Shown here one piece after another: positions 55,632 to 64,000 of a DNA stretch of 64,000 nt. How positions within the stretch are numbered: position 1 is the stretch's first letter; the number at the start of each line of letters is the position of its first letter. Source of the stretch: Microbacterium sp. SORGH_AS_1204 (GTDB taxonomy: Bacteria > Actinomycetota > Actinomycetes > Actinomycetales > Microbacteriaceae). A program made the translations under genes and the position numbers. The notes beneath the pieces were generated by a model. The model had not been told where the DNA came from. It made no database searches and saw nothing but the letters and a program-made list of their open reading frames with translations. The stretch is taken from assembly GCF_030818935.1 (NCBI RefSeq), contig NZ_JAUTBD010000001.1, positions 1,240,001 to 1,304,000 of the forward strand, given 5' to 3'.

Positions 55632-58600
55632 ATGCCGCGCCCCGTTCGTCCCCGGTTCATCGCTCCCGCCGCTCGAACGCCGGCCGTGCGCGCGCGCGTC
55701 GCGGCGGCGATCCTCGCCGCCGCCATGATCGCGACCATGGTCGCCCCCGCCCACGCCAGCGCTGATCCGGCGCAGGATGTCGGGTCGATCGCGGATACCG
55801 CTGATTCAGGGGGGCTCGACGGCGGTCCGGCCTCTCCTTCGGCCTCCCCCACCCCCACCTCCACGTCCACTCCGAATGCGATGCCCGCTGACTCCCCGGC
55901 CCCGGAGGCGACCTCGGCGCCGGACGCTCCTACCGTCTCCTCTTCTGCTGCCGCGACGGCTGACGCCGACGTCGAGACGGCCGCCGAGCCCGGTTCCGTC
56001 GTCGTCGACGAGGGCCAGGTCGCCCTGGCGTCGCGGATCGTCGACGGCGACCTCCGCGTGGACCTGACCAACGCCGGGGGGATTCTCGATCCCGCGAAGA
56101 CGGTCTTGGTCGTCCGCGATGCCGAAGCCTGGCCGGGCGAGGCCGAGGGGCAGGACCCGGCGTTCTGGACCGAGATGTCGCCAGAGCGCGCGCCGATCTG
56201 GAGAACCCCCACCCCGTCGACACCCGGTACCGGGCCTTCTCTCGTCCTGGATGCGAGCGGCGTCGACCCCACCTCCCTCTTCGTCCCCGTCTCCGCCGTC
56301 GAAGCGACCATCCGTACGTCGCTCGTCGCCGCATCGGGTCCGGCCACGATGGGCCTGCTCAGCGACGGGGCCTACGACCTCGGCACGTCGCAGCGTCCGG
56401 CGCGCAGTATCCCCGTCGCCCAGACCTACCCCCAGCCGGACAGCGTCTGGGGGCCGACCAGGCTGCCGCTCGGAGCGGCGTTCGCTGCGGAGGGTGCATA
56501 CTGCGTCACGATCGGCACGCACGCCCAACTCGTCGACGGGACGTTCGTCAACCACGACGTCACGATCACCTTCGCCGTCGGCGCCGTGGACATCGCGACG
56601 GTGACTCCCTGCGCGCAACCCGCCGCGATCCCGCCGCAGGAACCGCAGCCCCGCCCCGCGACCACGACGGGCGTGACCGTGGTGTCGTCGGGAACGGCAC
56701 TGCTGGCCACGACCCTGCGCGAGGGGTCCCTCTCGCTCGACGCCGTCGTCGAGGATCGCGGACGCACCACCTCGTACGACCCGTCTCGCGTGGTGTTCTC
56801 GCTGCCCACCCGCGACACGCGCTGGCCGGCGACCGGGTACCGGGCGACGCAGCAGGACATCTGGGCGCGCCACCTCGCCCCGGAGGAACGGGCCTACCGG
56901 ACGCTCGGGCGCTTCATCGCGCCGGGCACCGCACCGTCGGAGCGCGACGAGTGGAGCAACGACCTCACGCTGGACCTCGAGGCACGCTTCGTCGACGCGG
57001 CGTCGCTGGCGCCCGATTCCGGGGTCGACTACTCCTTCCTGGGAGCGACCAGCACCGCGCAAAGCGGTCGGTTCTTCGCCTATTGGCAAACGGGTGCCGT
57101 CGTGCCGTCCCCGGATGCCATCGGCTTCTGGAGCACGCGCGCTCCCGAGGAGGCCGTTCCCCAGTGGCGCCCGGCCTCCGGACCAGATGCCCCGTTCTAC
57201 GACCGCGAGAAGCAGTACACCGGTGCGGAGGCTCTCGGCACCGCCTTCACCGAGCCCGGCGTGTACTGCGTCACGCTGGAATCGTCGACGAGACTCATCG
57301 ACGGCACCCCCGTGTCCGACCGGGCGACCTTCACGTTCGCCGTCGGCACGGATGCCGACGCCGTCGTGCCGTGCGCACAGGACACCGACGCCACCACCGT
57401 CGTCCGGGAGGGCGACGTGCGCGTCGCCGCGCACGTGACAGACGGCGATCTGGTGCAGGAACTCGTCGTGGGAGACACCGTGCTCGATCCCGCCCGCACG
57501 GTGTTCGCCCTTCCCACGAGCGAGCAGCGCCCGGAATCCGCCGACGGTCAGGGCTCCGCCTTCTGGGACGAGGTCGCGCCGCAGGGCGGCGCCATCTGGC
57601 GATCGCGGACGCCCGAGAACGCCGGAAACGCCCTCTCCTTCGCCCTCGACACCAGCGGCATCCCGTTGACCGCTCTGTATGACCCCGAATGGGCCCCAGA
57701 GCAGGCCAAGCTCCGCACCTGGCTCGGATCGGTGCTCGGTTCTCGGGGCGGACTGCTGGCGGACGGCAGGACCGACGCCGGAACGAGCAGTCGTGCCGGT
57801 GATGCGGCCCCGCGCCTGCGCACACGGGTCGGCGAGGGGACCGAGCCGCGGCCTTTCTCGCTGGCGTTCGGGGAAGCCGGCCGCGCCTGTGTCACGCTCG
57901 ACAATCACGCGCAGCTCGCCGACGGCACCTTCGTCAACCGCGACCTCACCCTCACCTTCGCGGTGGGCGTGGATCCCCAGACGGTGGAGCCGTGCGCGCA
58001 GCCCGCCGCCATCGCGCCGCAAGCGCCGCACCCGATCGCATCGGCGGCGACGGGAACCACCGTGCTCGACTCGGGCACGGTGCTGATGGCGCCCACCCTG
58101 GCCGACGGCGCGCTCACCCTGAACGCCGTGACCGTGGATCGCGGCCGCACCACTGCTTACGACCCCGCGCGCGTCGTGTTGTCGGTGCCGTACGAGGACA
58201 CTCAGTGGCCCGCTCACGACGGCACGGTCAACGACAAGGAGATCTGGGCGCAATACCTCCCCGAGGGGAGCACGGCATACCGTACCTCCGGTCGGTTCGT
58301 CCCGGACGACCGTCGCCTCGACGACGAGCACGCGAACGATCTCGTCGTCGACGTGGACGCACGCTTCGTCTCGGCGGACGGCCTCCGCGTGATGCCGGAC
58401 GAGGGTGCGACCGTCGCTTTCGACTTCAGCGGCACGACGAACGCTTCGGGGAACGGGCGGTTCTTCACCTACCGGCAGGACTACTCCCGGCACGTGGACG
58501 GACCCGAGAACATCGGGTTCTGGGACAGCGCCCCCGAGGCGGAGCGGATGACGATCGCGCGCGCAACCGCGACGACCGAGGAATGGGGCGAGCCGTTCTA

Positions 58601-61600
58601 CAACCGCGCCGAGGAGTACGCGGGAGCGGGAGCCCTGGGCACCGTCTTCACCGAAGCGGGCGTGTACTGCGTGAGCGTGCGCTCCTCGGCGACGCGCGTC
58701 GACGGCGTCGCCATCGAGGACAGCGCGACGTTCACCTTCGCCGTCGGCGTGGACGCGTCGGCCGTGAAACCGTGCGACCAGGACGACCCGGACGGCCCCG
58801 ACGACCCGGACGGCCCCGACGACCCGGACGGCCCCGACACGCTGGACCCCTCCGTCGCGTGGCTGCAGAAGGGGCACACCGATCTCGCCGTCCGCGAGAA
58901 CGGGCGAGGCGGCATCGAGTTCGCCACCGGCGACGGGCACACCGACGTCGGCATGCACGGCTTGAAGGACACGGTGTGGGTCGGGCGCGGCGAGTACGCG
59001 CGATTCACCGTGCGTGAGCCGGACGCCGGCGACGACAGGACGTTCATCGGACCTCCCGGTACGACGTACTACGGCTTCTCCGCCGGCAGCCAGTACGTCG
59101 ACTACACGCTCTGGCCGGGCCTGAGCACGCTGTATCTGCCCGTGGGATTCACTCAGCGTCACACCACCTGGTCGCTGCAGAAGGTCTCCGGCCCCGGGGA
59201 AGCGTACGCGTGGTCGAACAGTTCGTTCATGCTCGATTCGCGCCGCTCGACCCCCGTCCCCTTCTCCCTGGCGCGCACGCACCGGCACCTCAACTGGGCG
59301 TTCACCGAGCCCGGCGTGTACTGCCTCGCCGTGCGCGCCGACCTCCGCACCACCGCCGACGAGAGCCGTGATGTCTCCACAGCCTCGCTGCTGACGGTGG
59401 CCGTGGGCGACATCGATCTGTCGACGGTCCAGCCGTGCGAGCGCACGACCGCGATCCCGGATGCACCGTCACCCGGGGGCGTGGCTCTCTCGACCGCTCC
59501 CGCCGTCGTCGACGGCGAGACTCTCGCGCCCTCCCTCGAACTGCGTCGTGTGAACGGCGTGCCCGATGTCGTGGGGTCGACGGAGGAGAAGAACACCCCC
59601 CGCACGATCTTCTTCGACCCGGAGCGGACGATCTACTCGGCGTCGGCGACCGCCGAGACGTACCGAATTCAAGACCGCTGGCGCACACTCGAATGGGATG
59701 CCGGAGGCAGCGACGTCACCCTCACCCTCGGGGACGTGAGAGGCCCGGGCTCGTACGCACGCCGTGGCAACAGCATCGATTCTCAGGCGGTGCAGCTCGA
59801 CTCGGGTTCGACCCCCGCGAGAACGACGGAGACCCTCTGGCCGAACTCGAATTTCCCGGCCACCCACGTCTTCTCGGCGGCCGGGGTGTACTGCGTGCCA
59901 GTGACGTGGTCGGGCACCCTCGCTGACGGCACCGCCTTCCGCGTGACCAAGACGCTGACCTTCGCCGCCGGTGTCGACACCGCGGGCATCACCCCCTGCG
60001 CCGACGGGGGCGGCGGCACCGAGCCCGTCGATCCCGACCCCGAGACGCCCGACGCGGAATGGGACGTGCCCAACCACACGCGCACCGAGTCCGGTGCCAC
60101 CATCGTGGCCGCCGGTCACGTCGACGTCGCGGCGCGCCTGGACGGCGATCGGCTGACCACGGTGATCGCCGACGCGAGCGACGCCGCGCAGGAAGAGGCG
60201 CTGCGGGCACCCTCCGACACCGTGCTGCAGGTGCGTCCCGAGGCGCAGAGCACCGTCCCCGCCGATGCCGCGTACGCGTTCCTCGGCGCGGCGGGTGCGA
60301 AGACCTGGCTCCTGCCCGAGACGGAGGCCGAAGGCATCCTGTGGCCGGGGTGGTCCACCGAGGCCATTCCCACGACGGCGACGACCGGCGGGGTGACGTG
60401 GTCCCTCGATCGCGCCGAAGGACCGGGGGAGTTCGCGCTGTATCAGACGCCGTTCACCGGCCCGCGGGTCTTCTTCGACACCCGTGACGGCATCGACGCG
60501 GCCGATGCCTTCGAGATTCCGAAGAACATCCACGCGCACGGTACCTGGGCGTTCAGCGCGGAAGGCACGTACTGCCTCGGCTTCACGCGCTCGGCGACAC
60601 TCGCCTCGGGCCAGGCGGTGAGCGATTCGTTCACGCTCGCGTTCGCGGTCGGCGCCGTCGCGGTCAAGAAGGTCGACCCCACGCGCTGCTTCCAGGCACC
60701 CGACGGTGCGCCGACGGAACCCGACACGACGCCCATCGCCCGCGACGGTCTCACGGATGCCACCCGCGGCGGTGTGCAGGTGCTGAACGCCGACACGGGG
60801 ATCACCGCGGGCCAGCTGGTCACGGTGCAGGTCGACCGGGCCCGCGCGGGCCAGTGGGTCTCGCTGTGGCTCGACGACACCGCATGGCTCGGCTGGGCGC
60901 GCATCGGCTCGTCCGGCGCGGTGCAGGTGCGCCTGCCCGCCGACGCGGACACCGGAGCGCACGTCGTCGTCGTCAAGGATCGGGCGGGCGCCCTGTCGGG
61001 ATGGGATGACCTGCAGATCGTGGCATCCTCCGTTCCCGAGAACCCGGGGGACCCCGAGCCCGCGACCCCCGGGGCGTGGGACGTGGCGAACGGCACGGTC
61101 AACCGTGCGGGTGCGGTTGTGCTGAACGACGGACACGTCGACATCGCCTCACTCGTGCAGGACGGCACGCTCGTCACGCGCATCAAGGACTCGGCATCCG
61201 TCACCGAACCCGTGTACCGCGACGTCTCCCGCACCGTGCTGCAGCTCAAGCCCGGCTCGCGTGCGAGCGTGCCCGACGGCGACGCATGGCGGTTCCTGGG
61301 CGACCCCGGCTCGCCGTTCTACCAGGTGACGCAGACGCAGCAGAGCGGACTCGTCTGGCCCGGCTGGTCGACCGAGGGCATCCCGCTGTCGGCGACGACC
61401 GGCGGCGTGACGTGGTCGCTGGTCGACGTCTCGGGACCGGGACGGTTCGCCCTGTACGAGACCGGTGCCTTCGGGCAGCCGACGGTGCTGTTCACCACGC
61501 ACGACGGCATCTCGTCCGCCGATCGCGTGACGATCCCGAAGAACACGCACGCGCACGGCTCGTGGGCGTTCAGCGCCGAGGGGAACTACTGCCTCTCGAT

Positions 61601-62660
61601 GCAGCGCACCGCCGAGCTGAGCGACGGGCGGGTGTCGAGCGACACGTTCGTGCTCGCCGTGGCCGTCGGCACGGCCGACGTGATGTCGGTGAACCCCGCG
61701 CGCTGCGGACAGACCGTCGACACCGGGACGATCGAGGTGCCCGTGCCGCCGCGGGACGACGCCCGGTCCGCAACCCCCGCGGTGCAGCAGCTCGCCGCCG
61801 CCGCGTGCGTCGCGAGCGCGAGCGTCGTCTCGTCGGGTCACGTCGACTACGCCTCGCGCATCGTCGACGGGTCGCTGCAGTCGCTCATCGGCGACGACAC
61901 CTCCGGCACCAAGGTGTACCGGGAACCCTCGAGTACGGTGCTCTGGCTGAAGCCCTCGGCGCGAGTCACCCTGCCCGCCGGCTTCGGCCAGGTCGGGGCG
62001 GCCGGATCCACCGTCTGGCAGGTGCCGCAGACGCAGAACCCCGACCTGGTCTGGCTCGGCTGGAACACCGAAGCGCTCAACGCCGGGAACACGGCGGGAC
62101 CGGTGCGGTGGACGATCGACGGCATCGACGGGCCGGGACGCGTGAGCGTGTACCTCTCCGGTGCCTTCGGCGGCATCCAGCAGACCATCTTCTCGGACGG
62201 TGGGTCGTACGACATCCCGCTCGGAGTCCACGCGCACGCCAACTGGGCCTTCAGTGCGGAGGGGGTCTACCGGATCACCTCGACCCAGACGGCCACTCTC
62301 GCCGATGGCCGCGTCTCGCGCGACCGCGAGACGCTCACGATCGTCGTGGGCGACGTCGATCCGCGCACCGCCGTCGCAGGCGGAGCGGGGTGCGCGGTCA
62401 CTGCTGCGCTCGTCACCCCCGCCCCGGCTGCGGTGGCGGCGGAGCAGGCCGCGGTAGAGGCCGCGGACGCCGCCCGACGCACCCTGCCCGGACAGGGATC
62501 GGATGCCGACGGCTCCGCGGATCCGCTGGCCTCGCTGGCATCCGCGGGCCCCGTTCCCCTGCTGCTGGCGATCCTCGGCGGACTGTTGGCGGTCGGTGCG
62601 GCCGGGTCGGGTGTGCTGTGGTGGCGTTCGCGACGGCGACTCGGCGGGCTGGCTCCGTGA
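55632..62660 (+). CDS. Giant anchored-repeat surface protein (ABC transporter-associated)
   Basis: A 2342-residue exported protein: signal peptide near residues 1-43, a Pro/Ser/Thr-rich spacer to about 115, nine related units, then a C-terminal helix (LLLAILGGLLAVGAAGSGVLWW) and a basic tail (RSRRRLGGLAP), with no LPxTG. Units start at about residues 122, 349, 592, 811, 1080, 1288, 1491, 1830 and 2067. Each has a version of VxxGHVDxASxxxDGxL, a WPGWSTE segment, then GPGxFxLY, HAHGxWAFSxEGxYC and FAVGxxxxxxVxPC, as in the actinobacterial surface-anchored repeat domain (TIGR03769-type). Units 1-2 and 3-4 look like a duplicated pair. A different beta-type domain lies near 1710-1800. Its stop overlaps the start of a metal-binding lipoprotein gene. 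Confidence 0.85.
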   Translation: MPRPVRPRFIAPAARTPAVRARVAAAILAAAMIATMVAPAHASADPAQDVGSIADTADSGGLDGGPASPSASPTPTSTSTPNAMPADSPAPEATSAPDAPTVSSSAAATADADVETAAEPGSVVVDEGQVALASRIVDGDLRVDLTNAGGILDPAKTVLVVRDAEAWPGEAEGQDPAFWTEMSPERAPIWRTPTPSTPGTGPSLVLDASGVDPTSLFVPVSAVEATIRTSLVAASGPATMGLLSDGAYDLGTSQRPARSIPVAQTYPQPDSVWGPTRLPLGAAFAAEGAYCVTIGTHAQLVDGTFVNHDVTITFAVGAVDIATVTPCAQPAAIPPQEPQPRPATTTGVTVVSSGTALLATTLREGSLSLDAVVEDRGRTTSYDPSRVVFSLPTRDTRWPATGYRATQQDIWARHLAPEERAYRTLGRFIAPGTAPSERDEWSNDLTLDLEARFVDAASLAPDSGVDYSFLGATSTAQSGRFFAYWQTGAVVPSPDAIGFWSTRAPEEAVPQWRPASGPDAPFYDREKQYTGAEALGTAFTEPGVYCVTLESSTRLIDGTPVSDRATFTFAVGTDADAVVPCAQDTDATTVVREGDVRVAAHVTDGDLVQELVVGDTVLDPARTVFALPTSEQRPESADGQGSAFWDEVAPQGGAIWRSRTPENAGNALSFALDTSGIPLTALYDPEWAPEQAKLRTWLGSVLGSRGGLLADGRTDAGTSSRAGDAAPRLRTRVGEGTEPRPFSLAFGEAGRACVTLDNHAQLADGTFVNRDLTLTFAVGVDPQTVEPCAQPAAIAPQAPHPIASAATGTTVLDSGTVLMAPTLADGALTLNAVTVDRGRTTAYDPARVVLSVPYEDTQWPAHDGTVNDKEIWAQYLPEGSTAYRTSGRFVPDDRRLDDEHANDLVVDVDARFVSADGLRVMPDEGATVAFDFSGTTNASGNGRFFTYRQDYSRHVDGPENIGFWDSAPEAERMTIARATATTEEWGEPFYNRAEEYAGAGALGTVFTEAGVYCVSVRSSATRVDGVAIEDSATFTFAVGVDASAVKPCDQDDPDGPDDPDGPDDPDGPDTLDPSVAWLQKGHTDLAVRENGRGGIEFATGDGHTDVGMHGLKDTVWVGRGEYARFTVREPDAGDDRTFIGPPGTTYYGFSAGSQYVDYTLWPGLSTLYLPVGFTQRHTTWSLQKVSGPGEAYAWSNSSFMLDSRRSTPVPFSLARTHRHLNWAFTEPGVYCLAVRADLRTTADESRDVSTASLLTVAVGDIDLSTVQPCERTTAIPDAPSPGGVALSTAPAVVDGETLAPSLELRRVNGVPDVVGSTEEKNTPRTIFFDPERTIYSASATAETYRIQDRWRTLEWDAGGSDVTLTLGDVRGPGSYARRGNSIDSQAVQLDSGSTPARTTETLWPNSNFPATHVFSAAGVYCVPVTWSGTLADGTAFRVTKTLTFAAGVDTAGITPCADGGGGTEPVDPDPETPDAEWDVPNHTRTESGATIVAAGHVDVAARLDGDRLTTVIADASDAAQEEALRAPSDTVLQVRPEAQSTVPADAAYAFLGAAGAKTWLLPETEAEGILWPGWSTEAIPTTATTGGVTWSLDRAEGPGEFALYQTPFTGPRVFFDTRDGIDAADAFEIPKNIHAHGTWAFSAEGTYCLGFTRSATLASGQAVSDSFTLAFAVGAVAVKKVDPTRCFQAPDGAPTEPDTTPIARDGLTDATRGGVQVLNADTGITAGQLVTVQVDRARAGQWVSLWLDDTAWLGWARIGSSGAVQVRLPADADTGAHVVVVKDRAGALSGWDDLQIVASSVPENPGDPEPATPGAWDVANGTVNRAGAVVLNDGHVDIASLVQDGTLVTRIKDSASVTEPVYRDVSRTVLQLKPGSRASVPDGDAWRFLGDPGSPFYQVTQTQQSGLVWPGWSTEGIPLSATTGGVTWSLVDVSGPGRFALYETGAFGQPTVLFTTHDGISSADRVTIPKNTHAHGSWAFSAEGNYCLSMQRTAELSDGRVSSDTFVLAVAVGTADVMSVNPARCGQTVDTGTIEVPVPPRDDARSATPAVQQLAAAACVASASVVSSGHVDYASRIVDGSLQSLIGDDTSGTKVYREPSSTVLWLKPSARVTLPAGFGQVGAAGSTVWQVPQTQNPDLVWLGWNTEALNAGNTAGPVRWTIDGIDGPGRVSVYLSGAFGGIQQTIFSDGGSYDIPLGVHAHANWAFSAEGVYRITSTQTATLADGRVSRDRETLTIVVGDVDPRTAVAGGAGCAVTAALVTPAPAAVAAEQAAVEAADAARRTLPGQGSDADGSADPLASLASAGPVPLLLAILGGLLAVGAAGSGVLWWRSRRRLGGLAP
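58782..58835 (+). repeat. 18-bp tandem repeat, three copies, encoding DDPDGP
   Basis: Three perfect copies of an 18-bp unit (GACGACCCGGACGGCCCC) encode an acidic Asp-Pro linker between repeat units 4 and 5 of the giant surface protein. Likely variable in length. Confidence 0.9.
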
Positions 62661-64000
62661 GGCGTGGCGGCGCGGTCGCGGCGGTGGCGGTCTGCGCGCT
62701 CGCGATGACCGGCTGTGCGGGGCCGCCCTCGCTCTCCGCCGACGGCGGTCGCTTGCGCGTGGTCACCACCACCGGCATCCTGCGGGATCTCGTGCACAAC
62801 GTCGGCGGTGATCGCGTGGACGTGGTCTCGCTCGTGCCCGACCGCGCCGACCCTCACGCGTACGAGCCGACGCTGCGCGACGCCCGCAACGTCGTCTACG
62901 CCGACGTGGCCTTCTCGAACTACGCGATGCTCGAGGAGCAGGCGGTCATCAAGACCCTGGATGCCAACCTGCGCGGCGACGCGGTGAGCGTCTCGCTCGC
63001 CGAAGAATCGGTGAAGTACGCGGCCGAGATCATTCCGCTCGTCGAGGACGTCTCGCTCGACACCGTGTGGCTCGGGCTCCGCGCGCACGGGCGGGGGGCC
63101 GCGTACGAGGCGACCCGGACGTCGGAGGTGGAATTGTCGGCGGTCGCGGCGACCGGGCCGGGCTCCATCGTGGCGTACCTCACCGGGTCGTTCGGCGACA
63201 CCGACCGCTACATCGACTCGTCCGACGGGTTCGACCCCGCGGACGGGTATCGCGACGACACGGTGACCCTTCCTGCCGACGCGCACACGCACCTGTCGTG
63301 GGCGTTCACCGAACCCGGCACCTATACGCTGACGCTCCGCGCGCGCCTGCAGGTCGACGACACCGCGCGCCCGGTCGACCTCGGCGAGGCGACCTACGTC
63401 TTCGCCGTGGGCATCGACCCGGGGGAGGCCGCGGTCGACGCCGGGCTCACCGATCCCGTCGTGCTCGACAGGGGGCACGCCGATCTCACGGTCGACGTGG
63501 ATGCCGCCCGCCTGGGGGTGCGATACGACCCGAGCGGCGGAGGAGACCACACGCAGCAGACCCTTGCCGCTGACCGCGTGATCGTCGCGGTTCCCGGGAA
63601 AGCGCGAACGGAGATCCCCGCGGGGGAGGAGTTCCGCTTCCTCGGGCGCGCGGGTCAGCCCGTGTACCAGCTCGCGCAGGCGGTGCTCGGCAAGCACGTG
63701 CACGGCGAGATCGACCCGCACCTCTGGCAGGACGTGCGCAACGCGATCGCCTACGTGCAGCTCATCCGCGACACCCTCATCGCCGCCGACCCCGCCCACG
63801 CGCGCGACTACACCGAGAACGCGCGACGCTACCTCGCGGAGCTGGATGCCGTGGATGCCGAGGTGCGCGCGGTGTACGCGAGCATCCCGCCGGGGGATCG
63901 CTCCCTGGTGACCACGCACGACGCCTTCGGCTATCTCGCTCACGCCTACGGACTCGAGATCGCCGGTTTCGTCACGCCGAACCCCGCGGTCGAGCCCTCG
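62657..64000 (+). CDS. Anchored-repeat metal ABC transporter substrate-binding lipoprotein, 3'-truncated
   Basis: 448 codons are visible; the gene continues past the window. GTG 62657 overlaps the previous stop (GTGA). Signal peptide with lipobox MTGC (LAMTGCAG). Metal-binding features of ZnuA-like proteins are present: VVTTTGILRDLVHNVGGD and DRADPHAYEPTLRD at the start, then GKHVHGEIDPHLWQDVRNA and TTHDAFGYLAHAYGLEIAGF at the end, with His ligands. Between them, around residues 115-250, one unit of the surface repeat is inserted (HTHLSWAFTEPGTYTL, YVFAVGIDP). This layout matches the anchored-repeat ABC transporter family (TIGR03772-type). Zinc or manganese is the expected ligand. Confidence 0.87.
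   Translation, partial: MRRGGAVAAVAVCALAMTGCAGPPSLSADGGRLRVVTTTGILRDLVHNVGGDRVDVVSLVPDRADPHAYEPTLRDARNVVYADVAFSNYAMLEEQAVIKTLDANLRGDAVSVSLAEESVKYAAEIIPLVEDVSLDTVWLGLRAHGRGAAYEATRTSEVELSAVAATGPGSIVAYLTGSFGDTDRYIDSSDGFDPADGYRDDTVTLPADAHTHLSWAFTEPGTYTLTLRARLQVDDTARPVDLGEATYVFAVGIDPGEAAVDAGLTDPVVLDRGHADLTVDVDAARLGVRYDPSGGGDHTQQTLAADRVIVAVPGKARTEIPAGEEFRFLGRAGQPVYQLAQAVLGKHVHGEIDPHLWQDVRNAIAYVQLIRDTLIAADPAHARDYTENARRYLAELDAVDAEVRAVYASIPPGDRSLVTTHDAFGYLAHAYGLEIAGFVTPNPAVEPS

Noticed and set aside
55806..59288. 1160-codon minus-strand ORF within the giant surface protein gene
   Set aside because: Antisense to clear repeat units and Arg/Gly-rich with no motif; its apparent repeats are reflections of the sense-strand repeats.
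62507..62660. LPxTG sortase signal at the end of the surface protein
   Set aside because: There is a helix and basic tail but no LPxTG-like motif before it; membrane anchoring is the safer call.

Overview
The window comes from a high-GC actinobacterium, most likely Microbacterium or a close relative in the Microbacteriaceae. This rests on very strong G/C third-position bias, frequent GTG starts, four-base ATGA/GTGA overlaps within operons, the nrdHIEF layout, and very frequent use of the word GGATGCC/GGCATCC. That placement is inferred from style, not from a search.

Layout. 1-4.2 kb: histidine utilisation genes hutH (5' end cut off by the window), hutU (one frameshift) and hutI. 4.1-7.1 kb, opposite strand: a DUF218 membrane protein, then a tightly overlapping trio of gamma-glutamylcyclotransferase-like, ureohydrolase/HutG-like (with a large repetitive insertion) and SixA-like phosphatase. 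7.3-12.7 kb: DUF445 protein, acyl-CoA dehydrogenase-like enzyme, alpha/beta hydrolase, a conserved small protein, a 92-bp tandem repeat and an MFS transporter. 12.7-17.1 kb: class Ib ribonucleotide reductase operon nrdHIEF, with DnaA-box-like sites and a possible NrdR box upstream and a hairpin terminator downstream. 17.4-24 kb: 5-oxoproline locus (pxpA-pxpB-pxpC-MHS transporter-41-aa Cys protein-aminotransferase), divergent from a TetR regulator and an RraA-like protein.

24-41 kb holds a catabolic island: flavin hydroxylase, cupin, GntR regulator (frameshifted), divergent SDR, hydrolase, Baeyer-Villiger monooxygenase, zinc alcohol dehydrogenase, PucR-type regulator, bicupin, FAH-family hydrolase, a sugar-type ABC importer and a quinone oxidoreductase-like enzyme. 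Together they suggest uptake of a ketone or secondary alcohol (possibly an aryl ketone), oxidation to an ester, ester hydrolysis, ring hydroxylation and ring cleavage. A perfect palindrome, AATATCGATATT, lies upstream of both the cupin/GntR divergon and the bicupin gene.

41-45 kb: GH3 glycosidase, MFS sugar-type transporter (frameshifted) and TetR regulator, with a 9+9 bp operator before the glycosidase gene. 45-54.5 kb: mixed housekeeping and hypothetical genes, including a nucleoside hydrolase-ribokinase pair, FUSC, DUF3817, a methyltransferase and EI24.

54.5 kb to the end is the most unusual region. A perfect Zur/Fur-type box precedes a small His/Cys-rich ORF, a secreted 209-aa protein, a 2342-aa membrane-anchored protein built of nine related extracellular units, and a ZnuA-like lipoprotein whose metal-binding fold is interrupted by one more copy of the same unit. 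This matches the poorly characterised actinobacterial anchored-repeat metal ABC transporter systems. The ATPase and permease would be expected just beyond the window.

Three genes (hutU, the gntR-type regulator and the MFS gene at 42 kb) each need a single-base indel to be intact, so either assembly errors or recent decay must be considered.
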